Source: Epiperipatus broadwayi (lineage: Eukaryota > Onychophora > Udeonychophora > Euonychophora > Peripatidae). Taken from it: 64,000 nucleotides of DNA. Position 1 is the first letter of the stretch; every line of letters begins with the position of its first letter. A model generated the notes under the pieces. That model saw only the letters and a list, made by a program, of their open reading frames with translations, searched no databases and had not been told where the DNA came from. Both the position numbers and the translations under genes were made by a program. This document shows, piece after piece, positions 23,675 through 34,000 of this stretch. Location: the NCBI GenBank assembly GCA_028023455.1, contig JAQFVV010000182.1, positions 124,001 to 188,000 of the forward strand, written 5' to 3'.

Positions 23675-24564
23675 GTAAAATTGACTTTTAGCGGCCACAA
23701 CCTTTCGCCCTCTATTTTTAAAAAATTGAATTATATTTATTCGTACTATGTAATTGTAAAATATATCTAATTATAAATGTATTTTTTACATGAAGGTTAA
23801 TAAAAAAACTTTAAAAAAAACATTTTTATGTGTAGTTTTGAGCATATTTTCACATAATTTCCACATTATTAGTGTGGATAAGTTCATTGTTGGTGGATGA
23901 TGACAAGTGAAGTTATATTATATACCATTATCTAGATAGCTTATATTGCTATATGCATGTCAGCCGTCAGTGATTATATGCATACCAGGTAAAATGTGTT
24001 GCTGTATGAGCAGTTTCAAAGTGGCAGCTGATTTATCTTCAATTTCTGTTAAAAAACACTTTCATGACCCGCTCTCTATCCCACTGATCAATCAATGGCA
24101 ATCTCTCATTGCCCCTCTATGGTGTTTTCGGTGAAAGAAATATGACTCATCAATCTCCACTATCTGTGTTTCATCATTGTCATCAAATGTGCCGACAAGT
24201 GCTGGAATTCTGTCGAAATATGTAGCACATTCTTTCAGGCAAAAATTCATTAACATCAGTCTCGCAAACAATAAAGTGCATTGGCAAATTATTTTAAGTT
24301 TTGCCACATGTGAATGTTAATATTCAATAGTTTATAATCTAGCTCAAAATTGCATAAAAAAATGTAAGTTTTTTTTTTATTAACCTTCATGTAAAAAATA
24401 CATTTATAGTTAGATATATGTTACAATTACATAATCCGAATAAAATATTGTTCAATTTTTTAAAAATAAATGCAAATTCCTGCAGGTAGGATGAAAACAA
24501 AATATAGTTCATTTTTTTAAAAATAGAGGGCAAAAAGTTGTGGCTGCTAAAAATCAATTTTATC
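23675..24564 (-). mobile_element. Merlin DNA transposon inserted in LTR A
   Basis: Terminal inverted repeats of ~150 bp: the left end GTAAAATTGACTTTTAGCGG and CCACAACCTTTCGCCCTCTA correspond to the reverse complement of the right end (ATAAAATTGATTTTTAGCAG, CCACAACTTTTTGCCCTCTA). The inner TIR part (ATGTATTTTTTACATGAAGG) is nearly perfect. The flanks GAACATATG (23666-23674) and GCACATACA (24565-24573) look like an eroded 9-bp target-site duplication, as expected for Merlin (8-9 bp). LTR B keeps the empty site (about 27056-27070), which confirms both borders. The element is ~890 bp and encodes a broken transposase on the minus strand. Confidence 0.85.
23850..24307 (-). pseudogene. Merlin (IS1595/ISXO2-like DDE) transposase, partial and broken
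   Basis: The frame 24307-24092 contains IVEIDESYFFHRKHHRG, the signature around the first catalytic Asp (24149-24151) of Merlin transposases. After a frameshift, DKSAATLKLLIQQHILPG leads to HIITDG with the second catalytic Asp (23966-23968). A further stretch, IHTNVEIM-stop, matches the HTN-x-IExxW motif; the catalytic Glu codon is 23859-23861 and the following Trp codon has become TGA. The whole DDE triad can therefore be located. The N-terminal zinc-ribbon region is absent or unrecognisable. Such enzymes cut and paste the element by its TIRs; this one is dead. Confidence 0.8.
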
Positions 24565-25010
24565 GCACATACAAAGAGATAACATATAACCAATGGCAAG
24601 AATAGGTCAATAGTTGATGATGCTCCCTGAATCAGAATGTTTCCATTATAGATGGGAATCTAGTGATAAATAGTCAAGATTTTTGAAGGTAGAATCAGAG
24701 AATTACTGACACAGAGCTGAAAGACAATATATGTGCTCTGGACAATAACTGCAAAATGGTTGATGTAGCATGGCAATTGTATATTTAGGACTGGAAGCTG
24801 CTAGAACCAAACATTGACATAAATCAAGCTGTCAAGTATAACTAGCAGTGTTACTATATCTAATCATGAGGCAGGCTATTATATGACAACTGGAAATGGA
24901 AGGTAAAGCATATAAGGACATATAGCAGACAGAATATAATCATTGTGAATATAGTGTAAATATGAAAATGTAAATTTGCTTTGATGTTTCATTAATAAAT
25001 ATAATTTTCA

Positions 25011-25321
25011 AAGGTTTATCACCTTTTTTGTATCATTTATAATATATATAAACATTTTGAATGTTATGAGTTTAATCTTGGCAGTCAAAAGCAAGCTAAG
25101 CAAGTAAAAGTGTTTAATAGAAATTGAGCTTTTCTGTTCTAAACATTCAAAATGTTTATATACATTAATAAATATAATATAAAATGTTTTTATATATGCT
25201 TGTGTTTATATATAGATTCACATATAAACATAAATAAAAAAAATTGACTGCTAATGTTATTTTCATGGCAATAAAAAAAAAATCAATCTTTTTTTCTCTC
25301 ATGGTAGTAAAGAAAGAAAAA
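25011..25321 (+). other. Untranslated leader of gypsy family 1
   Basis: About 310 bp between LTR A and gag. A possible primer-binding site TGGCAGTCAAAAGC lies at 25078, but it is ~70 bp from the LTR end proposed here, so either the LTR is longer or the site is chance. Confidence 0.4.
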
Positions 25322-26050
25322 AAGAAAATAGCTAAAATTGACTTCTTCAAAGAATTTGATTCATCTATCTGAAAAATTGGCCAAGTTACAAAGATCAAGT
25401 ACTCGGTTATATGCAAGCTAATCAAATTTAAAAATCCTGAGTTAAAATTAGCCATCCTCATCTCTGTTATTGGACTTCCAGACTTATGAGGTATTTCAAG
25501 TTCAAGCAACTTCTAAGATGCCAGTTGATTTTGATTTTGACAAAGCATTGTAGCTACTAACTTTTTACTCCAAAACCCTTAATAATAATTCAGAAATACC
25601 ATTTTCAATCTCTGTATACAAAGTGAAAGGGAAAAGCTAGAGATTTTGCTTTATAATGTGATTTCAAAGAGTTCAAAGTCCTAAGAGATCATTTTATTTG
25701 TAGCAAAGACCACAACCTTGGGTTCAAGTTCCTAATGGACTCTGATATTATATTTGATTCTTCTATCTCTCAAGAAATTCAAGCAGAATCAACAGTGAGT
25801 CAAACAAGTCTATTGAAGAAAATGGATTACAGGATTCAAATTGTTGAACACAGAAAAGGGTCAATCAAGTATCAAGATGACAGTAAAAGTCACTGTTCAT
25901 ATAAATCTGCAACAATGTGAGCAACTGTTACACACCAATTGTAAACACCAATATATAGTATGTACATATTGCAAATGTTTTGATCACACAAAAGCTGCTT
26001 ATTATGTAAGAAAAGTTGCTAGTGACAAAATGGAAGAGCTCATTTCATAA
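25322..26050 (+). pseudogene. Ty3/gypsy gag (relic), family 1
   Basis: Starts IAKIDFFKEFD, then NWPSYKDQVLGYMQANQI and LKLAILISVIGLPD in a shifted frame, the usual opening of gypsy gag (FD..xxNWxxYxxxxxxYxxAN followed by KxAxLLSxIG). Near the end CTYCKCFDHTKAAYYVRK (25961-26014) is a CCHC knuckle whose last Cys is Tyr. The gag fragment at 28739-28412 on the minus strand is homologous (NWPSYKGQV, LAILISV). Several frameshifts and stops. Confidence 0.75.
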
Positions 26051-26460
26051 AGCTAAAACACAAATTAAAATCTAATAAACTAAAAGCCTGCATACACCAT
26101 GTGAGAGACATTGATTCTAATTTCAAACAAAGAATTATTATTAATGATATGTCTGTAATAATAGAACTGGATACCAGATCTGTAGTGCCCATTGTATTAA
26201 AAATACATGGGCTATACTAATTGTTGATTATCAAGGCAATCAAATAGCATTCTTTAACCAAACGAGTTAAGGATACAATGACCAAGAAAATTAATAATTC
26301 TGAGTTTGAACTTTAAAATAAAGTATGACAACAATTGTTCATTACTAAGACAATCAAATAGCATTCTTTAACCAGACATGAGTTAAGAAAATTACATATT
26401 TGTCTCTTGCTGTACCTGCTGATAAGCAAAAGAATTTATTAGGATACAACTGGTTCACTC
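26051..26460 (+). pseudogene. Ty3/gypsy aspartic protease (relic) with duplications
   Basis: IIINDMSVIIELDTRSVVPI (26131 on) is a retropepsin start; the active-site DTGS reads DTRS at 26170-26181. KNLLGYNWFTQNSKLL near 26430 matches the LLGRxWL segment at the protease/RT border. In between, CAATCAAATAGCATTCTTTA occurs at 26237 and again at 26351, and TTAATAATTCTG plus GTTTGAACT at 26291 and 26531, so this part has suffered local duplications. Confidence 0.7.
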
Positions 26461-26974
26461 AGAATTCAAAATTATTAAATAAATCCGCTCACAACAATAA
26501 ATTCAAACAGGGTCTACAGAGAAGTAGTTGTTAATAATTCTGGGTTTGAACTCTAAAATAAAACATGACACTAAAAGTGCAAAAAAGTAGATAAGTACTC
26601 ACATCTTATTCTATATGTTTAAAGGAACCACTAAATAGGTTCCAGCATTGCTGATCAAAAATAAAGGATCACAAACAGTGGTGGCTAAAACGGTTGTCAG
26701 ACAGCAGCATCTTAGACACCAAAACCAACTAAAGTTAAAATATAAGTCACTGGCATCAGTAAAGTTTCATCAGAAATACAAAAAGAGTCACAATCTACAA
26801 ATTGTGAGTCACCAATCAGCTGTGTTGAATCTCCAGTTTCAAGATCAATAAATAATGATGCTGGATCTGTGGGAAGGTCATCAAGGCAGATGAAGCCACA
26901 AAAGGAAAAAGATGCCTACCAATGCATCTGCATGACTATGTTCTCCAGAACTAATTTTAACCAGGGGAAATAAA
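26461..26974 (+). pseudogene. 3' end of gypsy family 1 pol, RT/RNaseH/integrase core deleted, with PPT
   Basis: Only ~500 bp lie between the protease end and LTR B, where about 2.5 kb of RT, RNase H and integrase are expected. The frame 26648-26851 (LIKNKGSQTVVAKTVVRQQ) may be the integrase C-terminal tail. The polypurine tract CCAGGGGAAATAAA (26961-26974) sits directly before LTR B, as in active elements. So LTR B is a true 3' LTR and this is an internally deleted copy. Confidence 0.6.
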
Positions 26975-27515
26975 TGTCATATCTCACCTTGCCTTCAAAT
27001 AATGGACTAGCACAGTTCCTTCTTATCTAGATCATATTGAGCATTAATTGCTTTTAACCAATGCATATATAAAGAGATAATACATTGCAAATGGCAAGAA
27101 TAGGCCAATAGGTAATGATGCTCATTGAATCCAAATTTTTTCATTATGGATGGAGATCTGGAAATAAATAGTCACCTGTTTGAGAGTAGGATCAGAGAAC
27201 TACTGTCATACAGTTGGAAGACAGAATCTACATTCTCCAGATAATAATGATAAGGCAAAATGGTGATGCAAGGCAAGTCCATATTCAGGACTGGGTACTG
27301 TTGGAACCAAATGTCAACATGAAACAAACTGTCAAGTACAGCTAGAAGTATCACCATACCTACTCATGAGGCAGGCTGTCACAGAGCAGCTGCAAATCAT
27401 AGGTAAAATCTATAAGGTCACATGCATTCTCTTCTTCCATAGTTTACTCTAGAATTAAGAGCTATACTGCACCAATAGTAGTAGGTGGAATATGTTGTAA
27501 ATATAGTGTAAATAA
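26975..27515 (+). repeat. Ty3/gypsy family 1 3' LTR (LTR B)
   Basis: Begins TGTCATATCTCACCTTGCCT immediately after the polypurine tract. It is homologous throughout to LTR A without the Merlin insertion, and to LTR C in inverse orientation. It lacks the last ~40 bp found in A and C and stops in GTGTAAATA, where LTR C begins in the opposite direction. Confidence 0.85.
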
Positions 27516-28089
27516 ATTTTTTATTATATTTATTGATGGAACATAAAAACAAATATATATTTGCATATATTTGCAATGGTTATATTGTGACTGGTTGGAA
27601 AGATATAGTTCCTAGTTCCAGGGTGAACTATGAAGGAAGGGACTGCATGTGCCCTTATAGGATTTACTTATTCCAGATATTCTGATATCCTACCTTTTAA
27701 GTAGGTATGGTTACATTTACAGCTGTACTTGACAGCTTGCCTTGTCTCATTGTTTGGTTCTAGCAGCTCCCAATTTTGAATATGGACTTGCCTCACTGCA
27801 TCAACTGTTTTGTTTTACAGCTATTTTCTAGATATTATAGATTCTGTCTCAGCTCTGTGACAGTAGTTTTTAGATCCTACCTTCAAAAGCTTGACTATTT
27901 ATTGCCAGATACCTGTACATAATGCAAACATCTCAATTCAGTGAGAATCATTATCTATTAGCCCATTCTTACCAATGGCTACACATCTCTTTGTAGATGC
28001 ATTGGTTAGAGACTATGAATGCTCAATCCAATATAAATAAAATGGGAGCTGGGCTTGTCCAATATATAAAGGCAAGGTGAGATATGACA
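27516..28089 (-). repeat. Ty3/gypsy family 1 LTR in inverse orientation (LTR C)
   Basis: On the minus strand it starts at 28089 with TGTCATATCTCACCTTGCCT and ends near 27521 with ATAAATATAAT. It lies tail-to-tail against LTR B with no more than a few bases between. Its TG edge is joined directly to an integrase fragment on the plus strand. Confidence 0.85.
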
Positions 28090-28091
28090 TT

Positions 28092-28410
28092 CCATTTCAC
28101 TATATTTATAATGTCTACATATGGCCTTCCTAAAAATGTAGTTTCAGATAATAGCTCAATCTTTACATCAACCACATTCAGAAAATTTTGTGCCAATAAT
28201 AGTATTGAACTAATGATCATCCCACTATTTTACCCTGAGAGCAATGGTAAAGCTTATTTTGATTCAAGAGAGAAAAAAGGTGCTAAGGAGAATTGATACA
28301 AAAAGTTGGAGGACTTATATTGCCAGAATGCTATTAGCGCAGCACTCTACACTGAGCACAGTCATGGGAAAACTACATCTAAGAACTGTTTTAGTAATTC
28401 TTAGATCTAG
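28092..28410 (+). pseudogene. Ty3/gypsy integrase core fragment
   Basis: IFIMSTYGLPKNVVSDNSSI leads to FTSTTFRKFCANNSIELM and PLFYPESNGKA: this is the DDE integrase core around the second Asp (SDN) and the region of the Glu (ESNG, where E-R usually follows). After a frameshift RMLLAQHSTLSTVMGKLHLR continues the conserved xxLLxxRxTPHSTTGxxPAEL region to about 28405. It begins right at the edge of LTR C and ends where the minus-strand gag starts. It is not joined to an RT on either side. Confidence 0.8.
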
Positions 28411-28411
28411 T

Positions 28412-28739
28412 TCTACAAATAAAGAAAAATCACTAGCTTTTCCCCTAGTGTAAAGATATTGAAATGGTATCTTTGCATTATTTAAGTATTTTGGAATGCA
28501 AAAGTTATTCAATACAGATAATGCTTTGCCAAAATCAAGATCATCTGGTACCTCAGGGGTTGCTTTGGCTTGAAAAACCTCATAAGTCTGAGATGCAGTA
28601 ACAGAGATAAGAATGGCTAATTTTAACAGGCTTTTTTGATTGGATTAACCTTCATATAGAAGATTACTTGACCCTTGTAGCTTGGCCAATTTTCCATATA
28701 GGTTTGATTGAATATTTCAATAGTGCCAATTTTAGCCAT
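28412..28739 (-). pseudogene. Ty3/gypsy gag N-terminal fragment, family 1
   Basis: ATG at 28739-28737 opens MAKIGTIEIFNQTYMENWPS, the start of a gypsy gag, and continues through LAILISVTASQTYEVFQAKA to NNFCIPKYLNNAKIPFQYLY and KASDFSLFVELDL in shifting frames. It is homologous to the gag at 25.3 kb. It meets the plus-strand integrase head-on at about 28410, which no intact element would show. Confidence 0.75.
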
Positions 28740-29210
28740 TTTATTGAATTAAATAAAAAATCCGCACATATTTCTTTTGTTATTACTATTTCACTATAAC
28801 TAATTCATTAAACTAGTATAGTTTTAAACCCTATTTTAAAATATATGATTTGTTAACTTATAACTAATTATTTATGCAAAATATTCACACAGTTATGTAC
28901 AGTATATGTTTTAGAATGTATTTTAAATAAATAAAGTGTACTTATCAAGAAAATATTGATATTTATTGTTTTTAATGTAAAGAAAAATAAATATTATTAC
29001 AATATATTTTAAATAAAATAACTAATATTGGATATATCTAACACTTATATTTGCAATGAAGCTTTTACAGGTAACTATATATATATATATTAAAAGTAAG
29101 ATTTCTATCAACATATTAACTTCTAAATAAGCTAAATAAAATTTTGGAAACATTTATGTGAATATAGGCCATTTAAACATATTATTTACTATATTTTAAC
29201 ATTTTTACTT
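28740..29210. other. AT-rich spacer
   Basis: No LTR is found upstream (to the right) of the minus-strand gag; only AT-rich sequence. Confidence 0.55.
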
Positions 29211-29631
29211 CAGACCCATATAGCTGTCTAGTTTGTTTGACTGGATTTGAAGATATTTACGTATCTGAAAAATTCATGCTTTCAAGCTGGTAGAAACTTG
29301 TTTGATAAATGCTGATTGCAGAGTTGGTGTTTAGATCTAGTTTCTAGTCTTCCTACCCTTTACTGACATGAGCCAACTAGCTCGAAACCATGGTTTAAAG
29401 GTTGGAGACAATTTGAAAGAGATATTGAATTCTATCTCTCTCAGCGTTTATGTAAACAAAGCTTGATAGTGGGCTATTGGTAAAGCTCCATCTAGTGATC
29501 ATAAAATGCAAGCTATGAGCAAGTTAGAAAAATTTGTAACTTGTTTTGTTTATCATAAATGTACCCATGAAGGTTTTTGCAATGATATAGATTGCAGAGG
29601 CTTTTACTATATGGTGAAACTGAACTGAATT
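29211..29631 (+). repeat. Hammerhead family B tandem repeat, full 421-bp monomer
   Basis: Starts CAGACCCATATAGCTGTCTA; the next unit with the same start is at 29632, 421 bp on. The unit contains a hammerhead-shaped segment at 29347-29409, then GAAAGAGATATTGAATTCTA and AAGCTTGATAGTGGGCTATT, and a 130-bp part not present in the second copy. Confidence 0.9.
29347..29409 (+). ncRNA. Hammerhead-like fold with non-canonical core, family B copy 1
   Basis: Order: stem I 5' side GUCU..CC..CCUUUA; CUGACAU; stem II GAGC-CAACUA-GCUC; GAAA; stem III ACC-AU-GGU; U; stem I 3' side UAAAGG..GG-AGAC. Pairing of stems I, II and III is good, and stem III (ACCAUGGU) is again self-complementary. But where CUGANGA is expected there is CUGACAU, or CUGACAUGA if two bases are inserted, so the conserved G8-A9 are not in place. 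It may be inactive or a variant. Confidence 0.5.
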
Positions 29632-29920
29632 CAGACCCATATAGCTATCTAGTTTGTTTGACTGGATTTGAAGATATTTATGTATCTGAAAAATTTATGC
29701 TTTCAAGCTGATAGAAATGTGTTTGATAAATGCTGATTGCAGAGTTGGTGTTTAGATCTAGTTTCTAGTCTTCATACCCTTTACTGACATGAGCCAACTA
29801 GTTCAAAACCAAGGTTTAAAGGTTGGAGACAATTTGAAAGAGATATTGAATTCTACCTCTCTCAGCAAACAAAGCTTGATAGTGGGCTATTGGTAAAGCT
29901 CCATCTAGTGATCATATATA
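29632..29920 (+). repeat. Hammerhead family B tandem repeat, partial second copy
   Basis: Repeats the first ~285 bp of the preceding unit (with a 12-bp deletion after CTCTCAGC) and stops at CATCTAGTGATCATA against a (TA)n run. The matching point in copy 1 is 29510. Confidence 0.9.
29768..29830 (+). ncRNA. Hammerhead-like fold, family B copy 2 (more decayed)
   Basis: Same architecture as copy 1, with CUGACAU kept but GCUCGAAA changed to GUUCAAAA, so the invariant G of the GAAA box is lost and stem II is weakened. Stem III reads ACCAAGGU. Confidence 0.4.
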
Positions 29921-30847
29921 TATATATATTGTTGATAAATAACATGAATAATTATTTTCAATTTTTATTAAATGTTTTAAACATTAATTAAAGTTTATTA
30001 TATTGCAAATAATTATTTGCCACCATAATTGCAAAAATAGGTAAATTTATTAAACAAAATCATAATTATGGGTAGAACATTTATGTCTGATATAGCTGAA
30101 ATCTATAAAGGATACTAAATTCAAATATAACTTTTAATTAAATATGTATATATAAATATTTTGGTTACAACATTTACAAATAGAATATTATTTTAATTAA
30201 TACTTTTGTTTTTTAATATTATGTACTTTATAATAGATAATTTTTACTAAATGATATGTTCATTCATGTTTTTTATTATTGGTTTTAGAAAACTTTGTAT
30301 TTAAATGTTATTGATTTTGGTTTGACAATATTTTTTTAGAATCAAAAATGTTTTATGATATTGAAAAGTTTAAGAACTATTATACTAATGCTTTTTTTTT
30401 TTTAGATAAAATCAAAAGTTTCTATGCCTAGGCATGACCATATGCTCAGAAATCATATTAGCAAAGTTATATAGCATAATAAACCCATTTAGTTCTTTCT
30501 TCTGCCAATCTATAATCACCAAATAATATTTATGAATATTGTTATAAAATATTAATTTTGAATAATATTTACAGAGTGGTGCAAAAGCAGCTAAGAGAAT
30601 AATTATTATGCAAATTTTTATTGCTTTAATTGTTTTTATTTTTCTTAATTTACATTGCAGATCCTATTAATTTAGTTTTGGAAATTAAACATGAAAAATT
30701 TTACAATGTAATAAATAATAAAAACAGTGAGATTTTATTTCTAAAAAAATAACTACTAATAAAAAAAATGATTGCCTTTTCTTGACCTTTTGGTCAGTCT
30801 GTATAACTTTTATCTTATAACTTAAATCATATTACTTAAACTTATAA
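29921..30847. other. AT-rich sequence, nothing recognised
   Basis: About 0.9 kb of AT-rich DNA, starting with a short (TA)n, without supported features. Confidence 0.5.
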
Positions 30848-31695
30848 TATGAGGAAATGCCCCCGAAATATTGGAATTTTCTAATAAAGAACTGTGTATT
30901 TATTTTTAAGTGTTAGAAATTGAATTGCCTTCAAAGTAGAGTCCATTTGATGCAATGTACTATTATAAATGTGCTTTCCACTTTGCAAAGTAACCTTAAA
31001 ACTTTTCCAAGTAATGCCTCTGTTAATTTTTTCCTCATCACTACAAAGTCTGCAAAAAAATAAATAAATTGAGGCATCTTTTCATCCAGGGGAATAAAAA
31101 AGTCACACAGAGCAGGATTAGATAAATATGGCTGAGGAATAAACTGAATCATGCTGTTTTTAATTTTTTTTTCATACTTAAGGCTTTTGTGCATTGGTGC
31201 ATTGTCATGATGAAGCTTGCACATTGCCCCAAATTGGGATGTTTTACTTGTATCATACTATGTAAGTATTTCAGAACTATGTTACAAATGAATTCTAAGT
31301 GAAAAATGTCATTTGCATAAAAAAAGCAGCAGCATCTTGACATTGGATCACTCACCACACTTTTTGGGGCATGGTTGAATTAGACACTTCCATTACATCA
31401 CTCATAACTTTATGTTTTCTCTAGAGCAGCTTATTTGTAAGCTTTGGTTTGTCTAACAGAGAAGCAGAATTTCATGTTGTTCCAATATTTTAGCCATCAC
31501 AAAAATTGACAAATAAATGAAATATCCTTAACAAAAATATTTATTATGTAGCACTATGACTTCACTTAATATCAGTCAACTGACTGATGCAAAGGGGGGA
31601 GGTTCCCACAAAAAGCATCTAGAAGCAGAAGCACTTACTACAATATGCTCACACTCTAGAGTATGATTTCAGTTATTTTATAGTACTTTCTCATA
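30848..31695 (-). mobile_element. mariner relic 2 with transposase C-terminus
   Basis: Left end TATGAGGAAATGCCCCCGAA resembles that of the copy at 10.05 kb; the right end near 31680 (TAGTACTTTCTCATA) is a degenerate counterpart, giving ~848 bp. The minus-strand frame 31224-30931 reads CKLHHDNAPMHKSL, IQFIPQPYLSNPALCDFFIP and LTEALLGKV...HCIKWTLL, the C-terminal third of a mariner transposase including the HDNAxxH motif with its catalytic Asp. Then KNKYTVLY and KIPIFRGHFL lie over the TIR. An upstream frame (31358-31149) covers the QCASFIMTMHQCTKAL version of the same segment, so a frameshift lies there. Non-functional. Confidence 0.8.
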
Positions 31696-33289
31696 GGTAA
31701 CACTAGAATAGTAAAAAAAACCACATTTCTTTATCATAGTAAACTGGAAGATTCAATTGGTATTGTTTTGGTAACTCATATTATATTTGCAATAAAATAA
31801 AATAAGTTTCTTTTACACCAAAAAATTACTGTATTTCAAAAATCATATACCAGTCAATACATAAAACTTTTTATACTCCAAAAAGTTGTGTTAGCATAAT
31901 AACAAAATGGATATATCTAGAAATACAACAAATTTAATGGATGCCATTATGCTAAGAAAGTAAAAAAAATAGGTAATTTTTTATTATTTAAAATTGTAAT
32001 AAGAAAATAATAACAATTTAAACTGATTTTTATATGTAAGTTGAAATAACAAACATACAACAATTGTATTATTTTTATTCTGATTATATGTATTTTTAAT
32101 GCTAAAAAAAATGGTAATAATAATTATCACTTTTCTATTATCTATAAACTTTAAAAGCATTATTTTAAAAATTATTTTGTATTATTTCTAATGATATATA
32201 TAAAAATCATATAAAATATTAAATTTTTTTTTATCAATACATATAAATCAGATTACTTTTTTGTAGTCATATTTACTGAAGTCCTCCCTCAACATACACA
32301 CACTAAAAAGTGAAACTAAAAGTTCACATTGGAAGAGTTGACCTGTGGTTGGCTAAAAACGCTATATTTTTTATGCCTTTGGCAAAATGCAATTTTCACA
32401 ACATGAGATTTCTTAATAAATAATATAGAATATATAATGCTTAATAAAGCTATACCATGAAAAAACAATCAATATAGGAAAATGTAATAATTATTATAAA
32501 AGAAAAAATAGGAAAATGTAATAATTATTATAAAAGAAAAAATAAAAGATTTGAACATTTTTAAAAATATTTATTTTGATTTTATTCATAAATTTTAAAT
32601 TTTGATGTTAGTTTTAAAATAATAGCTTTTTTATCTATTTAAAAATATTTTATATGAAACCTCTAATAAAATGATGTTTCACAATATTTATTGGAAATTA
32701 TTAATAACAGATTGTTTTTTTTTTTGTAAAAATAAAAATTCTTCAGTTTCTGCACAATGTAAATCCTAGGTAGAAAATATCCATTTAGGACTTGCTCTTT
32801 TTTTGTAATAAAATAAATATTAGATTTTATTTAATAATAATATTTAATAGTAATATTGACAAATATGGGAAACAAAAATAAATTATTAATTGAATTTAGT
32901 TAATTTATGCTTAAAACCATATAGATTATAAATATTTTTATATGGCCAATTTCTTTTACAATTTACTAATATAAAATATAATCAACATTAAGTAATAAAA
33001 CTTAATTTTCTTTTTACAATATAAAATTAATTTATATTAAAAATAAAGGACTAATAAACAACTTTGAATAAGTTAAAATAATATTAAAAAAACTAAGTTC
33101 TGTGAACAAACACAAGTATTTTTTTAAAAAATGTGTTCCATAAACTTTTTATTTGTTTATAAATCTAATTGATTTAACAGAGTTCTTAAAATTTATTTTA
33201 TTGCCTTAGGGTACTATGTTAATGGTAAATAAGATATTGTGAAAATAATTAAATAATAGGTTAAATTAATAATTGAAATTTTTATACAC
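31696..33289. other. AT-rich sequence with a short tandem duplication
   Basis: Nothing coding. A 32-bp unit, AGGAAAATGTAATAATTATT plus ATAAAAGAAAAA, is duplicated at 32479-32543. Confidence 0.55.
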
Positions 33290-34000
33290 ATGCTTATTCA
33301 TCATCATTGTCACTCATCAATCCATTGCAGGATATATATATTTTTAGCTTAATCCAACTTATCCAATATATAGCCTCTCTTTCCACATCACATTTGTAAA
33401 CTTCCTTTTTATCAGTCATCTTATATGTGTTAACATTCTAGGTCTTTTAAATCTTTTGGGATTCAATTTAAGCCTTCAGCTATTCATCTATTATCTTTTC
33501 TAGCAATATTTCCATTTCACGTTCACTTCAGTCTTTTAATTCCTTCAATGACTTCAATGATATATATTGTTGTCACACCTATGTATTTCATTTTTGATCT
33601 CTCATTGTTATTCTTAACATATATATCTCCATACTTCTTTGAAAGTTCTAAAAATTCTGTATTTCTTTTTGTTAAGTATCCAAGTCACAGATCTATAGTT
33701 AAGAACTGATAAAACATATCTATTAAAAATCTTTTTTAAAAACACAGACATATTGTCTTCTAATATTAAATTATTTTTATTAAAAGCACCTTATGTTTAA
33801 TTTTATGATTAATTTTATCGATTGTGCTTTCATTTATATTAATCTGACTAAAGTATTTGTAGTTAATAACTTTCTAATTCATGAATATCAATCTTTATTT
33901 TCTTGTAAGAACATTCATTAAATTTCATCTGATAACTCATGCAGCACTCCCTTAAGCTCTAAAGCATTATTTACTAAAACAATCACAATATTTGCAAAAC
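33290..34000 (-). pseudogene. RTE-like LINE RT C-terminus and tail (highly decayed)
   Basis: On the minus strand, scattered frames read in order INHKIKHKVLL, MSVFLKKIFNRYVLSVLNYR, SVTWILNKKKYRIFRTFKE and, towards the end, IPKDLKDLEC. These match the C-terminal part of a common invertebrate LINE protein (KxxIxNxCVLPVLTYGSETW followed by a helix and the GRPxxRWxDDI segment). The stretch ends with an ATGGATTGATGAGTGACAAT and (GATGAT) tail at 33300-33325, as in that group. No open frame longer than a few dozen codons survives. Confidence 0.55.

Larger units (their letters stand above)
23574..25010 (+). repeat. Ty3/gypsy family 1 5' LTR (LTR A), split by a Merlin
   Basis: The LTR begins TGTCATATCTCATCTTGCTT and ends near ATAAATATAATTTTCA. 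Removing the Merlin insert (23675-24564) leaves about 547 bp, the same as LTR B (26975-27515) and LTR C (28089-27516, minus). Shared blocks include GAGCACTTGTCATCTCTAAC / GAGCATT..., GGCAAGAATAGGYCAATAG, GAAATAAATAGTCA, GAACCAAAYRTYRACAT and TGAGGCAGGCT. LTRs drive transcription of the element; no promoter motif was identified with confidence. Confidence 0.85.

Noticed and set aside
25165-25509. Minus-strand 114-codon frame
   Set aside because: Opposite strand of the gag relic; composition follows A/T runs and gag motifs are on the plus strand.
28023-28220. Minus-strand 65-codon frame across the integrase fragment
   Set aside because: Shadow of the plus-strand integrase and LTR C; no own motif.
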